The translations under genes and the position numbers were made by a program. Shown in pieces: positions 42,234 to 50,676 of a stretch of DNA of 64,000 nt. Every line of letters begins with the position of its first letter. Within the stretch, counting starts at the first letter, position 1. The notes beneath the pieces are model-generated. The model did not search any database, had not been told where the DNA came from, and saw nothing but the letters and a program-made list of their open reading frames with translations. Source of the DNA: Sulfurimonadaceae bacterium (GTDB lineage Bacteria > Campylobacterota > Campylobacteria > Campylobacterales > Sulfurimonadaceae); contig JAQUHB010000008.1 of NCBI GenBank assembly GCA_028683835.1, positions 34,618 to 98,617 on the forward strand, read 5' to 3'.

Positions 42234-42917
42234 TCAACTTAAAAGTTTATATTCTCCCACTGCAAGGTTTTCAATACTGTACTCTCCAAAACGTATTCTA
42301 TGTAGAGCAATTACTTTATTACCTAGGGCTGCAAACATACGTTTTACCTGGTGATATTTACCCTCATTGATTTCCAAATGAACGAGAGTCTCTGTAATTA
42401 TTTTCATATTTGCAGGAAGCAGCGGTTTTTTTTCACCCTTTAAAAGAAGCGTCCCACTTGCAAATATCTCTTCTTCATCACCGCGTAATGGCTCTGTGAG
42501 TGTTACTTCATAGAGTTTTGAAACATCGCTTTTTGGACTTGTAAGTCGGTGATTGAGTGCACCGTCATCTGTAAGCAAAATCGCTCCCGTAGTATCGCCG
42601 TCAAGTCTGCCAATAGTAGCAATCTTTGGGTTTCTTTTTGTATATCGCTCTGGCAATAAAGAGTATATAAGTACTCCTATATCATCATGAGAACAGATCA
42701 CACCGCTTGGCTTGTGCATTAAAAGAGTTATGGATTCAGGGTCAAGGACTTTGTCATCAATAGTGACATCATCATGATAAACCTTTTTATCTACGTCAAA
42801 AATTCTAACCCCATTGACACAAACCTGAAACATTTTTAAAAATTTTTTAGCTTCACTTCTTGAACAATAGCCCAAACTTGAAAGATGGGCATCAACTCTT
42901 TTATAACTATTTTGCAT
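42234..42917 (-). CDS. rsuA: 16S rRNA pseudouridine synthase family protein
   Basis: The protein is about 227 residues from the ATG at 42917. It has an N-terminal S4 domain (RVDAHLSSLGYCSRSEAKKFL) and the RsuA/RluB catalytic region with GRLDGDTTGAILLTDDG near residue 110 (catalytic Asp) and the SKLYEVTL strand, ending with KYHQVKRMFAALGNKVIALHR. Enzymes of this group make one pseudouridine in 16S or 23S rRNA; the RsuA (16S U516) assignment is from similarity and could instead be RluB/E-type. An ATG nine codons upstream (42944) is in frame but the AAGAAG ribosome binding site fits the internal ATG. Confidence 0.85.
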   Translation of the reverse strand: MQNSYKRVDAHLSSLGYCSRSEAKKFLKMFQVCVNGVRIFDVDKKVYHDDVTIDDKVLDPESITLLMHKPSGVICSHDDIGVLIYSLLPERYTKRNPKIATIGRLDGDTTGAILLTDDGALNHRLTSPKSDVSKLYEVTLTEPLRGDEEEIFASGTLLLKGEKKPLLPANMKIITETLVHLEINEGKYHQVKRMFAALGNKVIALHRIRFGEYSIENLAVGEYKLLS

Positions 42918-43034
42918 TTTTACTTCTTTGTGAAAAATCTTCATATCTAAGTGTTAATTATATCTTAACTCAAAAAATCAACCTCAAACAAAGTGGAAAT
43001 AGATTAAACTGCGACATAAGAGAAGGGTTATCAC

Positions 43035-44122
43035 ATGAATACAGCTTTACAATCGCTCCAGCCCGATAGACCAAATGTAATAACGCCAGAAAATGAAATT
43101 ATCAGATTTCATCGCAAAATGGATATGGCAGCTGTAGTTAAACAGATGATAGAGGGAAAATATGTTCTCGTTGAGGAAGTCTTCAGCAATGGGTTAACAC
43201 TTTTAGCAGAGCTTAAAAAAATCTTTTGCTTATCTATAAGGATACAAGTTTTCAAGGACAGCGTAATTATCGCTCTGTTTTCAGAGAGATTTCCCATAGA
43301 TTATTACTCAAAGTAAAAGATCATAAATTAGCTGTTAAAAAATCTCCTGATATTGGCTGGCTAGCGTTGTTATACCCAGAAATTTCAGAGTTTTATCTCT
43401 CGTTTGTCGAAGTCCAAGGGCTCAATAGTTCATGGCAATGGTATCAAAAAGGAATCGAGATTAAACCTTTGCATGTAACGCTTCATCCCTTTTATGGAAC
43501 ATATTTTCCAACACGATTTGATCATTTAGAGTTATTTGACCAATGGTTAAAGAGGTACGAAGGTGCAAAAGAAAATGCCATAGATATCGGCGTAGGAAGC
43601 GGTATTTTATCATTTCAATTGATCCAAAACGGCTTTGAAAACATCTTCGCAACAGATACAAATAAAAATGCAATCATTGGTGTGTCACAGGAAAGTAAGC
43701 GATTAGGTTACGAAGATAAGATAACGCTAAAAAATGGTGATTTATTTGAAAATTGTGATCTTAAAGCTAACTTAATTGTTTTCAACCCTCCTTGGATGAA
43801 GGCAAAACATCAACTCGAAGAGGGAATCGATAAAGCGATCTATTATGAAGATAATCTCTTTGCAAGATTTTTTGAACAAGCGCAAAAGCATCTTGCACCT
43901 AATGGAAAGATAATCCTCCTCTTTTCAAATCTTGCTCAAGTGGTAGATGAGCAAAACTCTCATCCCATCATAGAGGAACTGCAAAAGAACAACCGTTTTA
44001 CAAAAGTCTTGCACCTCAGACGCGGTGTCAAAACATCGTCGAAAAATACGAAACGTGCAAATTCAAGAGATACTGAAAAAGTTGAATTATGGGTTTTAGC
44101 GCCAAAAGTGACAATTTTATAA
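43035..44122 (+). pseudogene. SAM-dependent methyltransferase split by a frameshift at a run of seven A
   Basis: An N-terminal ORF (43035-43316) and a C-terminal ORF in another frame (open from 43217 to 44122) together encode one methyltransferase of about 360 residues. The switch occurs at the run of seven A at 43215-43221: adding one A, or slipping back one base, joins ELKK to NLLLIYKDTSF and restores the frame. The C-terminal part has the SAM motif AIDIGVGSGILSF near 43590 and NPPWMKA, as in HemK/RlmG-type N-methyltransferases. The start has an AGAAGGG ribosome binding site. Explanations are a real mutation, a sequencing error, phase variation or programmed/transcriptional slippage. Target substrate is unknown. 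Confidence 0.7.
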
Positions 44123-44183
44123 GCCAAAACAGCTCTTTATATGTTACAATCCATTAATTTTTAACTATAAAGACTGTTCCCTT

Positions 44184-45923
44184 ATGATCATCAAAATATC
44201 TATTTTAATACTCGTTTTTTTCTCTTTACATGCCCAATCCGAGGAAGTTTTACCTTCTGATCAGCTCAGTTCTTCTGCTACTCCTACTGAAATCAATCAA
44301 AAAAGTATCAAACAATACGCTGTTTGTAATAGCCTTGTTTTATATAAAAAAACAAACTTTTTTTCTACTCTCAATAATTCTCTCTTAGCGCAAAAATTTT
44401 ATACTCAATACTGCAAACATCTCCAAAATTTTGCATGGTTTGATTCAAAACTACAGTATTCACCTCAAGCTCTTGATCTACTTGCATCTATAGATGATTC
44501 CTTTCATTACGGATTAAATCCTGAAAAGTATCATCAAAAGGAACTTGCTTCTGATCGTGATTTATTAGAGAATGACACATTTTCTAGTGATGAAAAAAAG
44601 ATTGCTCTTGTGAACACCATTGATTTCTTATTAACCGATGCTTATATCACTATGGCAGAAGATCTTTATTACGGTTTTACGGACTGGGAGAAATTTAAAA
44701 CGAGTAAAATTGCTGATGAGCAAATCGAGTGGGATCGTCCTACGAAGTTGCCTTTGCTAGTAACAAAACGTCTTTTTGATTCTTTAAAGAAGAATTCTAT
44801 TAAAAGTTCTTTAGAAACTCTCAATCCAGATTTTAAAGAGTATGCACGTCTTATCAAAGCACTTGCATACTATCGCTCTTTAGAAAAAGATGATGAATGG
44901 GTAAAAATCCCTTCTGGTTCTCTCATTGTTTTTAACAGCACGGATGAGCGCCTTCCTTTAATCAAAAAACGTTTATTAGAAAGTGGAGAACTTGATACGA
45001 TTACAGATCCTGATGGAACCCTTTATGACGATAAAGTACTAATCGCCGCCGTCAAAAAATTTCAATCACGCCATAATCTTAGTGCAGATGGTCTTATTGG
45101 TAATAAAACTATTCAGGCCATGAATGTCCCTCTTTCAAAAAAGATCCTGATGATCATTCTCAATCTTGAACGTTATCGCTGGCTAAATTCCGGCATGGAC
45201 AAAACAGATGCTTACATAGATATTAATGTCCCGGCTTTTAGAATGCAATTACTTGAAAAAGGGGATGAATTATTTCATATGAACGTCATTGTCGGTAAAA
45301 AAGATCGTCCAACTCCGATACTCAGCAGTAAAATTTCGTATGCTGTTATAAACCCTACATGGACAGCGCCGCAGACTATCGTCAAAGAGGATATTCTAGA
45401 GAAAAAAAATCTTTTAGAATATCTGCAAAAACATAGCATGCATGTCTATAGACAAATTCATGGAGAGATGGTCGAACAAAATCCGCGAGAGATTGATTGG
45501 GAGCCATACAAAGAAGCTGGAACCGCCCCTTTTACCTTTAAAGCTGATGCAGGAAAATCAAATCCTCTAGGGGTAGTCAAGTTTATATTCCCAAATAAAT
45601 ATTCAATCTACATGCATGATACCAATAGCCGTGGATTGTTTAAAAATGAATACAGAGCGCTTAGTTCTGGATGTATCAGACTTGGTGAGCCTAAAAAGTT
45701 GTTAACTTACCTGTCACCAAAAGAAGATATGATTAGTGGAACAATTGAAGATGAACATAGGGTCGACCTCCAAAAAAGGCTTCCCGTTCTCATTCGATAT
45801 ATGACTGTCGGAGTAGATGTAAACCAGAAAGTTTATTTTTACAATGATATCTATGGTTATGATGATCTTCAATTACAAAATATCAAAAAAGTTAATTTTA
45901 TGAAATTTGATACAATGAATTAA
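44184..45923 (+). CDS. L,D-transpeptidase, YcbB/LdtD-like
   Basis: The 579-residue protein has a signal peptide (MIIKISILILVFFSLHAQS), a helical region (to about 250), a peptidoglycan-binding domain 1 motif (VAAVKKFQSRHNLSADGLIGNKT-like, near 290-312) and a YkuD catalytic domain ending with the SSGCIRLGE motif; catalytic Cys is at 497, with the HDT histidine upstream. It should form 3-3 cross-links or attach lipoproteins in peptidoglycan in the periplasm. The large multi-domain layout is that of YcbB. It is followed 13 bases later by a YcbK-like gene, the same pairing as in E. coli. Confidence 0.9.
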   Translation: MIIKISILILVFFSLHAQSEEVLPSDQLSSSATPTEINQKSIKQYAVCNSLVLYKKTNFFSTLNNSLLAQKFYTQYCKHLQNFAWFDSKLQYSPQALDLLASIDDSFHYGLNPEKYHQKELASDRDLLENDTFSSDEKKIALVNTIDFLLTDAYITMAEDLYYGFTDWEKFKTSKIADEQIEWDRPTKLPLLVTKRLFDSLKKNSIKSSLETLNPDFKEYARLIKALAYYRSLEKDDEWVKIPSGSLIVFNSTDERLPLIKKRLLESGELDTITDPDGTLYDDKVLIAAVKKFQSRHNLSADGLIGNKTIQAMNVPLSKKILMIILNLERYRWLNSGMDKTDAYIDINVPAFRMQLLEKGDELFHMNVIVGKKDRPTPILSSKISYAVINPTWTAPQTIVKEDILEKKNLLEYLQKHSMHVYRQIHGEMVEQNPREIDWEPYKEAGTAPFTFKADAGKSNPLGVVKFIFPNKYSIYMHDTNSRGLFKNEYRALSSGCIRLGEPKKLLTYLSPKEDMISGTIEDEHRVDLQKRLPVLIRYMTVGVDVNQKVYFYNDIYGYDDLQLQNIKKVNFMKFDTMN

Positions 45924-45936
45924 TAGGTGGTACAGT

Positions 45937-46506
45937 TTGAACATTGAAAAAAACAGAAGAGAATTTCTTAAACTTTCGGGAGTTCTATGTCTTGGAGCTC
46001 TGATGGCGCCGCATGATCTTTTTGCTATGCAAACAAGTAAAATTTATACTCCAGCCGATACCCGCTCACTTAATTTTTATAATGTTAACACTTTAGAAAG
46101 CCTTGATGTAACTTACTTTAAAAATGGTATCTACTCAGACGAAGCCCATGCACAAATCAATAAACTCATGATAGACAGACGCTCTGGAGAAATCACTACA
46201 ATGGAACTTGGTCTTATCGATACACTTCATCAGATTCACACTCTTTCTGGCTCAAATGAGCCTCTCGATATTATATGCGGATACCGTTCACCACAAACCA
46301 ATGAAAAACTAAGACACCAGACAAGTGGCGTTGCAAAACATAGTTATCATACGCTTGGTCAAGCTGCTGATATTAATATTAAAAATATTCCGCTTGAAGA
46401 ACTTCATCGCATAGCTATCTCTTTAAATGCTGGTGGAGTCGGTTTTTATCCTCATTCAGGATTCATACACGTTGATATAGGTCCCGTTCGTAGTTGGAGA
46501 GGATAA
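45937..46506 (+). CDS. DUF882/YcbK-like peptidase M15-type protein with Tat signal
   Basis: The 189-residue protein begins with a twin-arginine signal (NRREFLKLSGVLCLGALMA). The mature part has the M15-type zinc motifs: CGYRSPQTNEKLR near 108-120, KHSYHTLGQAADI near 129-141 (His and Asp ligands) and GVGFYPHSGFIHVDIG near 168-183. YcbK/MepK-type enzymes cut 3-3 peptidoglycan cross-links. Its position right behind an L,D-transpeptidase, with AGGTGG before the TTG start, suggests that the cross-links made by one are opened by the other. Confidence 0.88.
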   Translation: MNIEKNRREFLKLSGVLCLGALMAPHDLFAMQTSKIYTPADTRSLNFYNVNTLESLDVTYFKNGIYSDEAHAQINKLMIDRRSGEITTMELGLIDTLHQIHTLSGSNEPLDIICGYRSPQTNEKLRHQTSGVAKHSYHTLGQAADINIKNIPLEELHRIAISLNAGGVGFYPHSGFIHVDIGPVRSWRG

Positions 46507-46736
46507 GAACTCTCACTTTCCATCTATGTTTTACAACGAGCCTACTTATCCTGCTAAAAAATTTATTTTAAAATTTCATCCCTTCATAAGATCAATCAAT
46601 ACAAATTACACCATCGAGAAACTTATACGCGCAAAGTGGTATTTAAAATGCTTAAAGAAAATGTTGCATGTCTGTGCATTGACATAAAACTTTGTCAATT
46701 ATATTGCAATAGAAGACTAACAAGGGGGAAGTACGT

Positions 46737-46814
46737 ATGAAATCTGTAAAAATCAGTTATATCAAGTTCCAAATATTGCTCTTCAATTTGAAAAAAAGAG
46801 CATTAAGGCTTTAA
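46737..46814 (+). CDS. Candidate 25-residue hydrophobic basic peptide (AapA-type toxin?)
   Basis: A 25-codon ORF begins behind an unusually strong ribosome binding site (AGGGGGAAG, ending 8 bases before ATG). The peptide is basic and amphipathic (MKSVKISYIKF and then ILLFNLKKR), resembling in size and composition the AapA-type membrane toxins of Helicobacter, which are kept silent by a cis-antisense RNA. The stop codon is embedded in a perfect hairpin. It may equally be a leader peptide or a chance ORF; there is no homologue to compare from here. Confidence 0.4.
   Translation: MKSVKISYIKFQILLFNLKKRALRL
46756..46761 (-). promoter_or_regulatory. Possible antisense -10 element inside the small-peptide ORF
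   Basis: On the minus strand this reads TGATATAAC (core TATAAC). Transcription from it would start near 46749 and run antisense over the start codon and ribosome binding site of the 25-codon ORF, as IsoA does for AapA. This is a weak match and is inference only. Confidence 0.25.
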
Positions 46815-46826
46815 AATAAAGCCTTA
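46804..46826 (+). terminator. Hairpin overlapping the small-peptide stop
   Basis: TAAGGCTTTA (46804-46813) and TAAAGCCTTA (46817-46826) form a perfect 10-pair stem with an AAA loop. It lies on the last codons of the small ORF. No T run follows, so it may stabilise a small RNA and not terminate it; a CCCTT (46833-46837) beyond it could pair with the AAGGG of the ribosome binding site. Confidence 0.55.
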
Positions 46827-46988
46827 GTGTCGCCCTTACCTACTTATTATTCTCTTTTATTAATTTTCAAACTATTTTTTTCATCTCTAGACACATTAAA
46901 TCTCATATTTATAAGCCATTTTATGGCACATCGATTGCTTATATCGGGTACAATTACGCATTACATGTAAAGGTTAAAAAGATTTAGT

Positions 46989-49322
46989 ATGGGCCAAGAA
47001 GAAATAATAATTATTCAAGATGATGATGCCGCTTTTGGTCCTTCCGTCGATGCAAATCTTTCAGCAGGATCAACTGCAGAGAAAAAAAAGAAAAAAATTA
47101 TTATATTTGCAGCAGCCGGCATCGTCGCCGTTATTATATTTCTTACGATCATTGCAACTTTACTCTACAAAAAATCTCATCATAAAGATGATTCAAGTAG
47201 CTCAAATTTTGTAAAAAATAAACTTCAAGACAAACAAAAAAAAATACTCAAATCAAGCGAACTTGAAAAAATCATTGCCAAAGCTAACTATCTTTACACA
47301 AATGGAAACAAAGAAGAAGCTCTTAATCTCTTTGAGCAGATTGCACTTTACAGCGAAGGTATTTCTCAATATAACCTTGGTGTAGCACAGCTCAAAGAAA
47401 AGCAATATCAAGTAGCGCTTGAAACTTTTAAAAAAGCTATACAAAACAATGAGAATGTCTGCGTAAGTGCGATCAATGCTGCGGTATGTGCACAAATCCT
47501 AAATCAACCAGAAGGTTTTAAATACTATGTCAATCTAGCCTATGCTTCTCTTCCAAATGAAATCAACTCTCCCCTTTATTCCTACTATTATGCCTTGATC
47601 CAATATTATAAAGGGAATAACCTTGAAGCATTAAGTGCGCTCAATCATCCAAACTCAGATGAATATCCAGAGCAAAGACAAATCCTTAAAGCAAAAGTTA
47701 ATGCTGCTCTTGGCAACTATTACCAAGCTATTGATACATTGTCAAAACCTTCAGTAGCTGCAAATGCTCTTCCTCTGGGACTCTTATATGCCAATGTAGG
47801 GGACTTGCCTCTTGCACAAAAATATCTATCAAATTTAGCTCCTCAGAGTACTGATATTATGCGCCAAATGCTCGCTTTAACATTGGTAAATATCAAGGCA
47901 GGACAACTCCAAGAAGCGTCAAAACAGCTCAATTTACTTACAGATAAATATCCGCTAGAGATCTATAAGCCCTATCCTATCAATGTCAAGCTAAAAGACT
48001 CTCTTTTTGATCCAGATATTGCACAGGCAAGTTTTAGAAAAAATATTGATAATGAGTTATGGATGACTTATGAAAAAATATTCTATTTTGCTCCGTATAA
48101 AGTCTTCAATGCGAACAGTACGATCAGTTACATCAAAAAAGGAAATGCAAATATCTCTATCGATGATATCTCCTCTGCAAAAGAATACCTTGAAAAAAGT
48201 AGTGCATCATCAGTTGTAAACTACGGCATAGCACAATCAATAAAAAAAGCTCTTTCATTTAAACTTAGAGATGCAAATAAACAGCTTCAAAGTTTAGAAA
48301 AAATACAACCACGTCATTCAATTTTACAATACAATTTAGCTCTGACTTATGCACAAATGGGAGATATACAAAATGCTTATGAGCATTTCAAGAGATCATA
48401 CCATCTCGATTCCAACAACTATCTTTCTGGCCTCTTTACTATCATGTGTGCTCAAATTTTACATCTTGATAATGATAAATTTAGTTCGATACTTAAAGAT
48501 AACCTTGTAAACGAGCCTTCTGGGGAAGATAAAGATCTGTACAATACACTTTTATATCTTACTGAAAATAATTTTTTAAGTAGCTCCAAATGGTTAAATA
48601 ATCCTTATAAAGAACGTCCGCTATACCTTGTCATGAACGTTGTCATTGCAAATAAACTTGGTAAAAATGATATTGCATTAAAATCAGCACAAAAGTTAAG
48701 TTACTTGCTTCCACATGATATATTTCCACAGATCATCTATATGGATACCAAACTCAAAAAAGCTGATACAAAACAATATGCCAAAGATATGCTTTTTTAT
48801 ATCAAAAAACAAAAATTCCACTTCGAAGATCTTTATTATGGGCCATATATCACGAGATATCTTTATACTCAAGAGGCGCTTATAACTGGAATGCTTTATC
48901 CTCTTCAAGCTCAGCTTCAAACTGTATTAAATACAACTCAAGCATCACCTGAAGATATACTCTACACACTTGCTTTAACAAATTTATTTAATAAAAAAGC
49001 AGAAGAAGCATATAGCCTATTTAACCAACTCATAGATGATTATAAAATCAATGATGACAAAACACTCTTTTTTGGGGCTGTAGCTTCTATCGCCGCGGGC
49101 CATCATGATAATGCCATCGCACTTTTAGAACTGGCAAAAATGAAAAATCCAGAGTTTTCTGAGAGTAGATTTGCGCTTGGACTTTTATATATGGAGACAA
49201 AGAACAATAAAGGGGCAACAATACAGCTGGGTCAAATTAATGAAGCTGACTTTGCATCAAACTACTTTACATTTGATATAGATACAGAAGACCTCTATTT
49301 TGAAAAAGAACATCATAAATAA
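46989..49322 (+). CDS. pflB: TPR membrane protein, PflB-like flagellar motor scaffold
   Basis: The 777-residue protein has a short acidic cytoplasmic start (GQEEIIIIQDDDAAF), one membrane helix at about 37-60, and then a periplasmic region made largely of TPR-like helices (for example KANYLYTNGNKEEALNLFEQ near 95 and QYNLALTYAQMGDIQNAYEHF near 450). This topology is that of PflB (Cj0390, HP1479 as I recall), a periplasmic scaffold of the Campylobacterota flagellar motor needed for stator recruitment and rotation. In those genomes it is next to serS; serS is nearby here. The symbol here means paralysed flagella B, not pyruvate formate-lyase. A promoter-like GGGTACAAT and a TTACATGTAA palindrome lie upstream. 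Confidence 0.72.
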   Translation: MGQEEIIIIQDDDAAFGPSVDANLSAGSTAEKKKKKIIIFAAAGIVAVIIFLTIIATLLYKKSHHKDDSSSSNFVKNKLQDKQKKILKSSELEKIIAKANYLYTNGNKEEALNLFEQIALYSEGISQYNLGVAQLKEKQYQVALETFKKAIQNNENVCVSAINAAVCAQILNQPEGFKYYVNLAYASLPNEINSPLYSYYYALIQYYKGNNLEALSALNHPNSDEYPEQRQILKAKVNAALGNYYQAIDTLSKPSVAANALPLGLLYANVGDLPLAQKYLSNLAPQSTDIMRQMLALTLVNIKAGQLQEASKQLNLLTDKYPLEIYKPYPINVKLKDSLFDPDIAQASFRKNIDNELWMTYEKIFYFAPYKVFNANSTISYIKKGNANISIDDISSAKEYLEKSSASSVVNYGIAQSIKKALSFKLRDANKQLQSLEKIQPRHSILQYNLALTYAQMGDIQNAYEHFKRSYHLDSNNYLSGLFTIMCAQILHLDNDKFSSILKDNLVNEPSGEDKDLYNTLLYLTENNFLSSSKWLNNPYKERPLYLVMNVVIANKLGKNDIALKSAQKLSYLLPHDIFPQIIYMDTKLKKADTKQYAKDMLFYIKKQKFHFEDLYYGPYITRYLYTQEALITGMLYPLQAQLQTVLNTTQASPEDILYTLALTNLFNKKAEEAYSLFNQLIDDYKINDDKTLFFGAVASIAAGHHDNAIALLELAKMKNPEFSESRFALGLLYMETKNNKGATIQLGQINEADFASNYFTFDIDTEDLYFEKEHHK

Positions 49323-49331
49323 AAAACTCTA

Positions 49332-50048
49332 CTATTTAACTCTTCTTCTCGTCAAATGTAAAGTTGCTCTTATTAATCCATAAAATATATAAAGAGTCAC
49401 AATCAATGCAAAACCCTCTATAGGATAGACGAAAATACCAAATGCAATACATAGTAGTAATATAAATAAACGAAGCGTATAAGGCTTTGAGGGATTGATC
49501 TTTTTAAAACTTGGATATCGAATATTACTCACCATTAACAAAGAAACAAGGATTGAAGCTATAGGTAAAAGAAGGAAACACTGATGAAAAAAATTATATT
49601 TTTGAAATAATAAAACTAAAATTGAGATAAAAACTGCAGCAGTAGGGATAGGTACACCAATAAAGACAGAAGGCTCACTCTGGGCTGTCATAACATTAAA
49701 ACGGGCAAGACGAATGGCACCGAATATGACAAACAGTGACGCAGTCACTATTCCAAACCTAGCAAACTCATGTCCGGCATACATATAAAGTAAGATAGCA
49801 GGAGCAACACCAAATGCAACTAAATCTGCTAAAGAATCAAATTCTACACCAAAACGACTGCATGTATTTGTAAGCCGTGCAACTCTCCCATCTAAACCAT
49901 CAAATATTAGAGCTAATACAATAAGCCAAGAAGCTATCGCGAATTCTCCGTTGATTGAGTTTATGATACTCACAACTCCTGCAAAAATACTAGAAGCTGT
50001 AAAAATGTTGGGAAGTATATAGATTACACTTCTCTTTTTTGAATCCAT
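49332..50048 (-). CDS. pssA: CDP-diacylglycerol-serine O-phosphatidyltransferase
   Basis: The 238-residue integral membrane protein has the CDP-alcohol phosphatidyltransferase signature DGLDGRVARLTNTCSRFGVEFDSLAD (D-G-x2-A-R-x8-G-x3-D-x3-D) near residues 48-72 and about seven hydrophobic helices. It makes phosphatidylserine, the precursor of phosphatidylethanolamine. It follows a decarboxylase-like gene by one base, as would be expected for the next enzyme of the pathway. It lies at the end of the pssA to cheY block that I recall in the same order in C. jejuni. Confidence 0.94.
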   Translation of the reverse strand: MDSKKRSVIYILPNIFTASSIFAGVVSIINSINGEFAIASWLIVLALIFDGLDGRVARLTNTCSRFGVEFDSLADLVAFGVAPAILLYMYAGHEFARFGIVTASLFVIFGAIRLARFNVMTAQSEPSVFIGVPIPTAAVFISILVLLFQKYNFFHQCFLLLPIASILVSLLMVSNIRYPSFKKINPSKPYTLRLFILLLCIAFGIFVYPIEGFALIVTLYIFYGLIRATLHLTRRRVK

Positions 50049-50049
50049 C

Positions 50050-50676
50050 TTAGGACAAGTATCCTAAAAGCGTTTCTCCAGCTTTTACCTGTGAATCAAG
50101 TTGTACAGAAAGTCTCGATGAGAGAGGAACACTGATAACTGTCTTGCCCTGTGTCATCACACCGTATCTTCTTCCTTGAGTGACATCGAGTCCTTCATGA
50201 AGGTAAAGATTTAAATCATCGATGCTATTATCTAACATATGTTCTACATGTACGACGTTGTTATATCTGTCTTCAAATACAATTTCTACTTTCTCGTTTA
50301 AAAGTGCAGCTTTTTTAATGTCAGTAGAAAGTCTTGCACCACGTCTGAGATTGATTGATCGTACACTTGAAAAAAATGGAGCTCGAAGTATTGAAATATC
50401 AAATAATGAAGATTTAATAACGATTTCAAATCCATGCTCAAGAGTATTGATAGCTATTATTTTTCCATCGACTGGACTAAGCAATGCTCCTTTTTGCATA
50501 TATGGGATCTCTAGTTCAGGATTTCTATAGATATATACCAGGACGACTAAACCGATAACACTCAAAAAGCGTAAAAAAGTCAAATCTAAAAATGTAAATA
50601 CTAAAACAGCTCCAACAGCAATCGCAACGTAAGTGTATCCAGCTTTTGAAACTATAAAAGTATCAGTTGTTGTCAT
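50050..50676 (-). CDS. Phosphatidylserine decarboxylase-related membrane protein
   Basis: The 208-residue protein (ATG at 50676; a TTG 6 codons upstream has no RBS) has one or two N-terminal membrane segments (YTYVAIAVGAVLVFTFLDL) and then a domain with the Psd-like LSPVDGKIIAINTLEHG motif near 73-90 and the biotinyl-like VKAGETLLGYLS at the end. The Gly-Ser pair at which real decarboxylases cut themselves to make the pyruvoyl group is not found: the expected place reads MTQGKTVIS. It is therefore probably inactive as a classic Psd or acts in another way. It overlaps ftsH by 14 bases. Confidence 0.75.
   Translation of the reverse strand: MTTTDTFIVSKAGYTYVAIAVGAVLVFTFLDLTFLRFLSVIGLVVLVYIYRNPELEIPYMQKGALLSPVDGKIIAINTLEHGFEIVIKSSLFDISILRAPFFSSVRSINLRRGARLSTDIKKAALLNEKVEIVFEDRYNNVVHVEHMLDNSIDDLNLYLHEGLDVTQGRRYGVMTQGKTVISVPLSSRLSVQLDSQVKAGETLLGYLS

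Larger units (their letters stand above)
46507..46988. other. 482-base intergenic region with a candidate small-peptide gene
   Basis: Beyond the 25-codon ORF described separately, the left part (46507-46647) is AT-rich and shows nothing. A 30-codon ORF (46648-46740) with four cysteines overlaps the ATG of the 25-codon ORF as ATGA but lacks a good RBS. TTGACA-N8-TGTCAA lies at 46679-46698. The right part holds an extended -10 element (GGGTACAAT, ending at 46954) and a TTACATGTAA palindrome (46961-46970) that belong to the promoter and leader of the PflB-like gene. Confidence 0.6.

Noticed and set aside
46679..46698. TTGACA-N8-TGTCAA as an FNR/CRP-type operator or a -35 box
   Set aside because: The spacing does not match an FNR box (TTGAT-N4-ATCAA) and the spacer to the nearest -10-like TATATT is only 15 bases; it may be chance in AT-rich DNA.
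46648..46740. 30-codon ORF with four cysteines overlapping the 25-codon ORF as ATGA
   Set aside because: No adequate ribosome binding site and the sequence is not like any small protein I know; noted under the intergenic region only.
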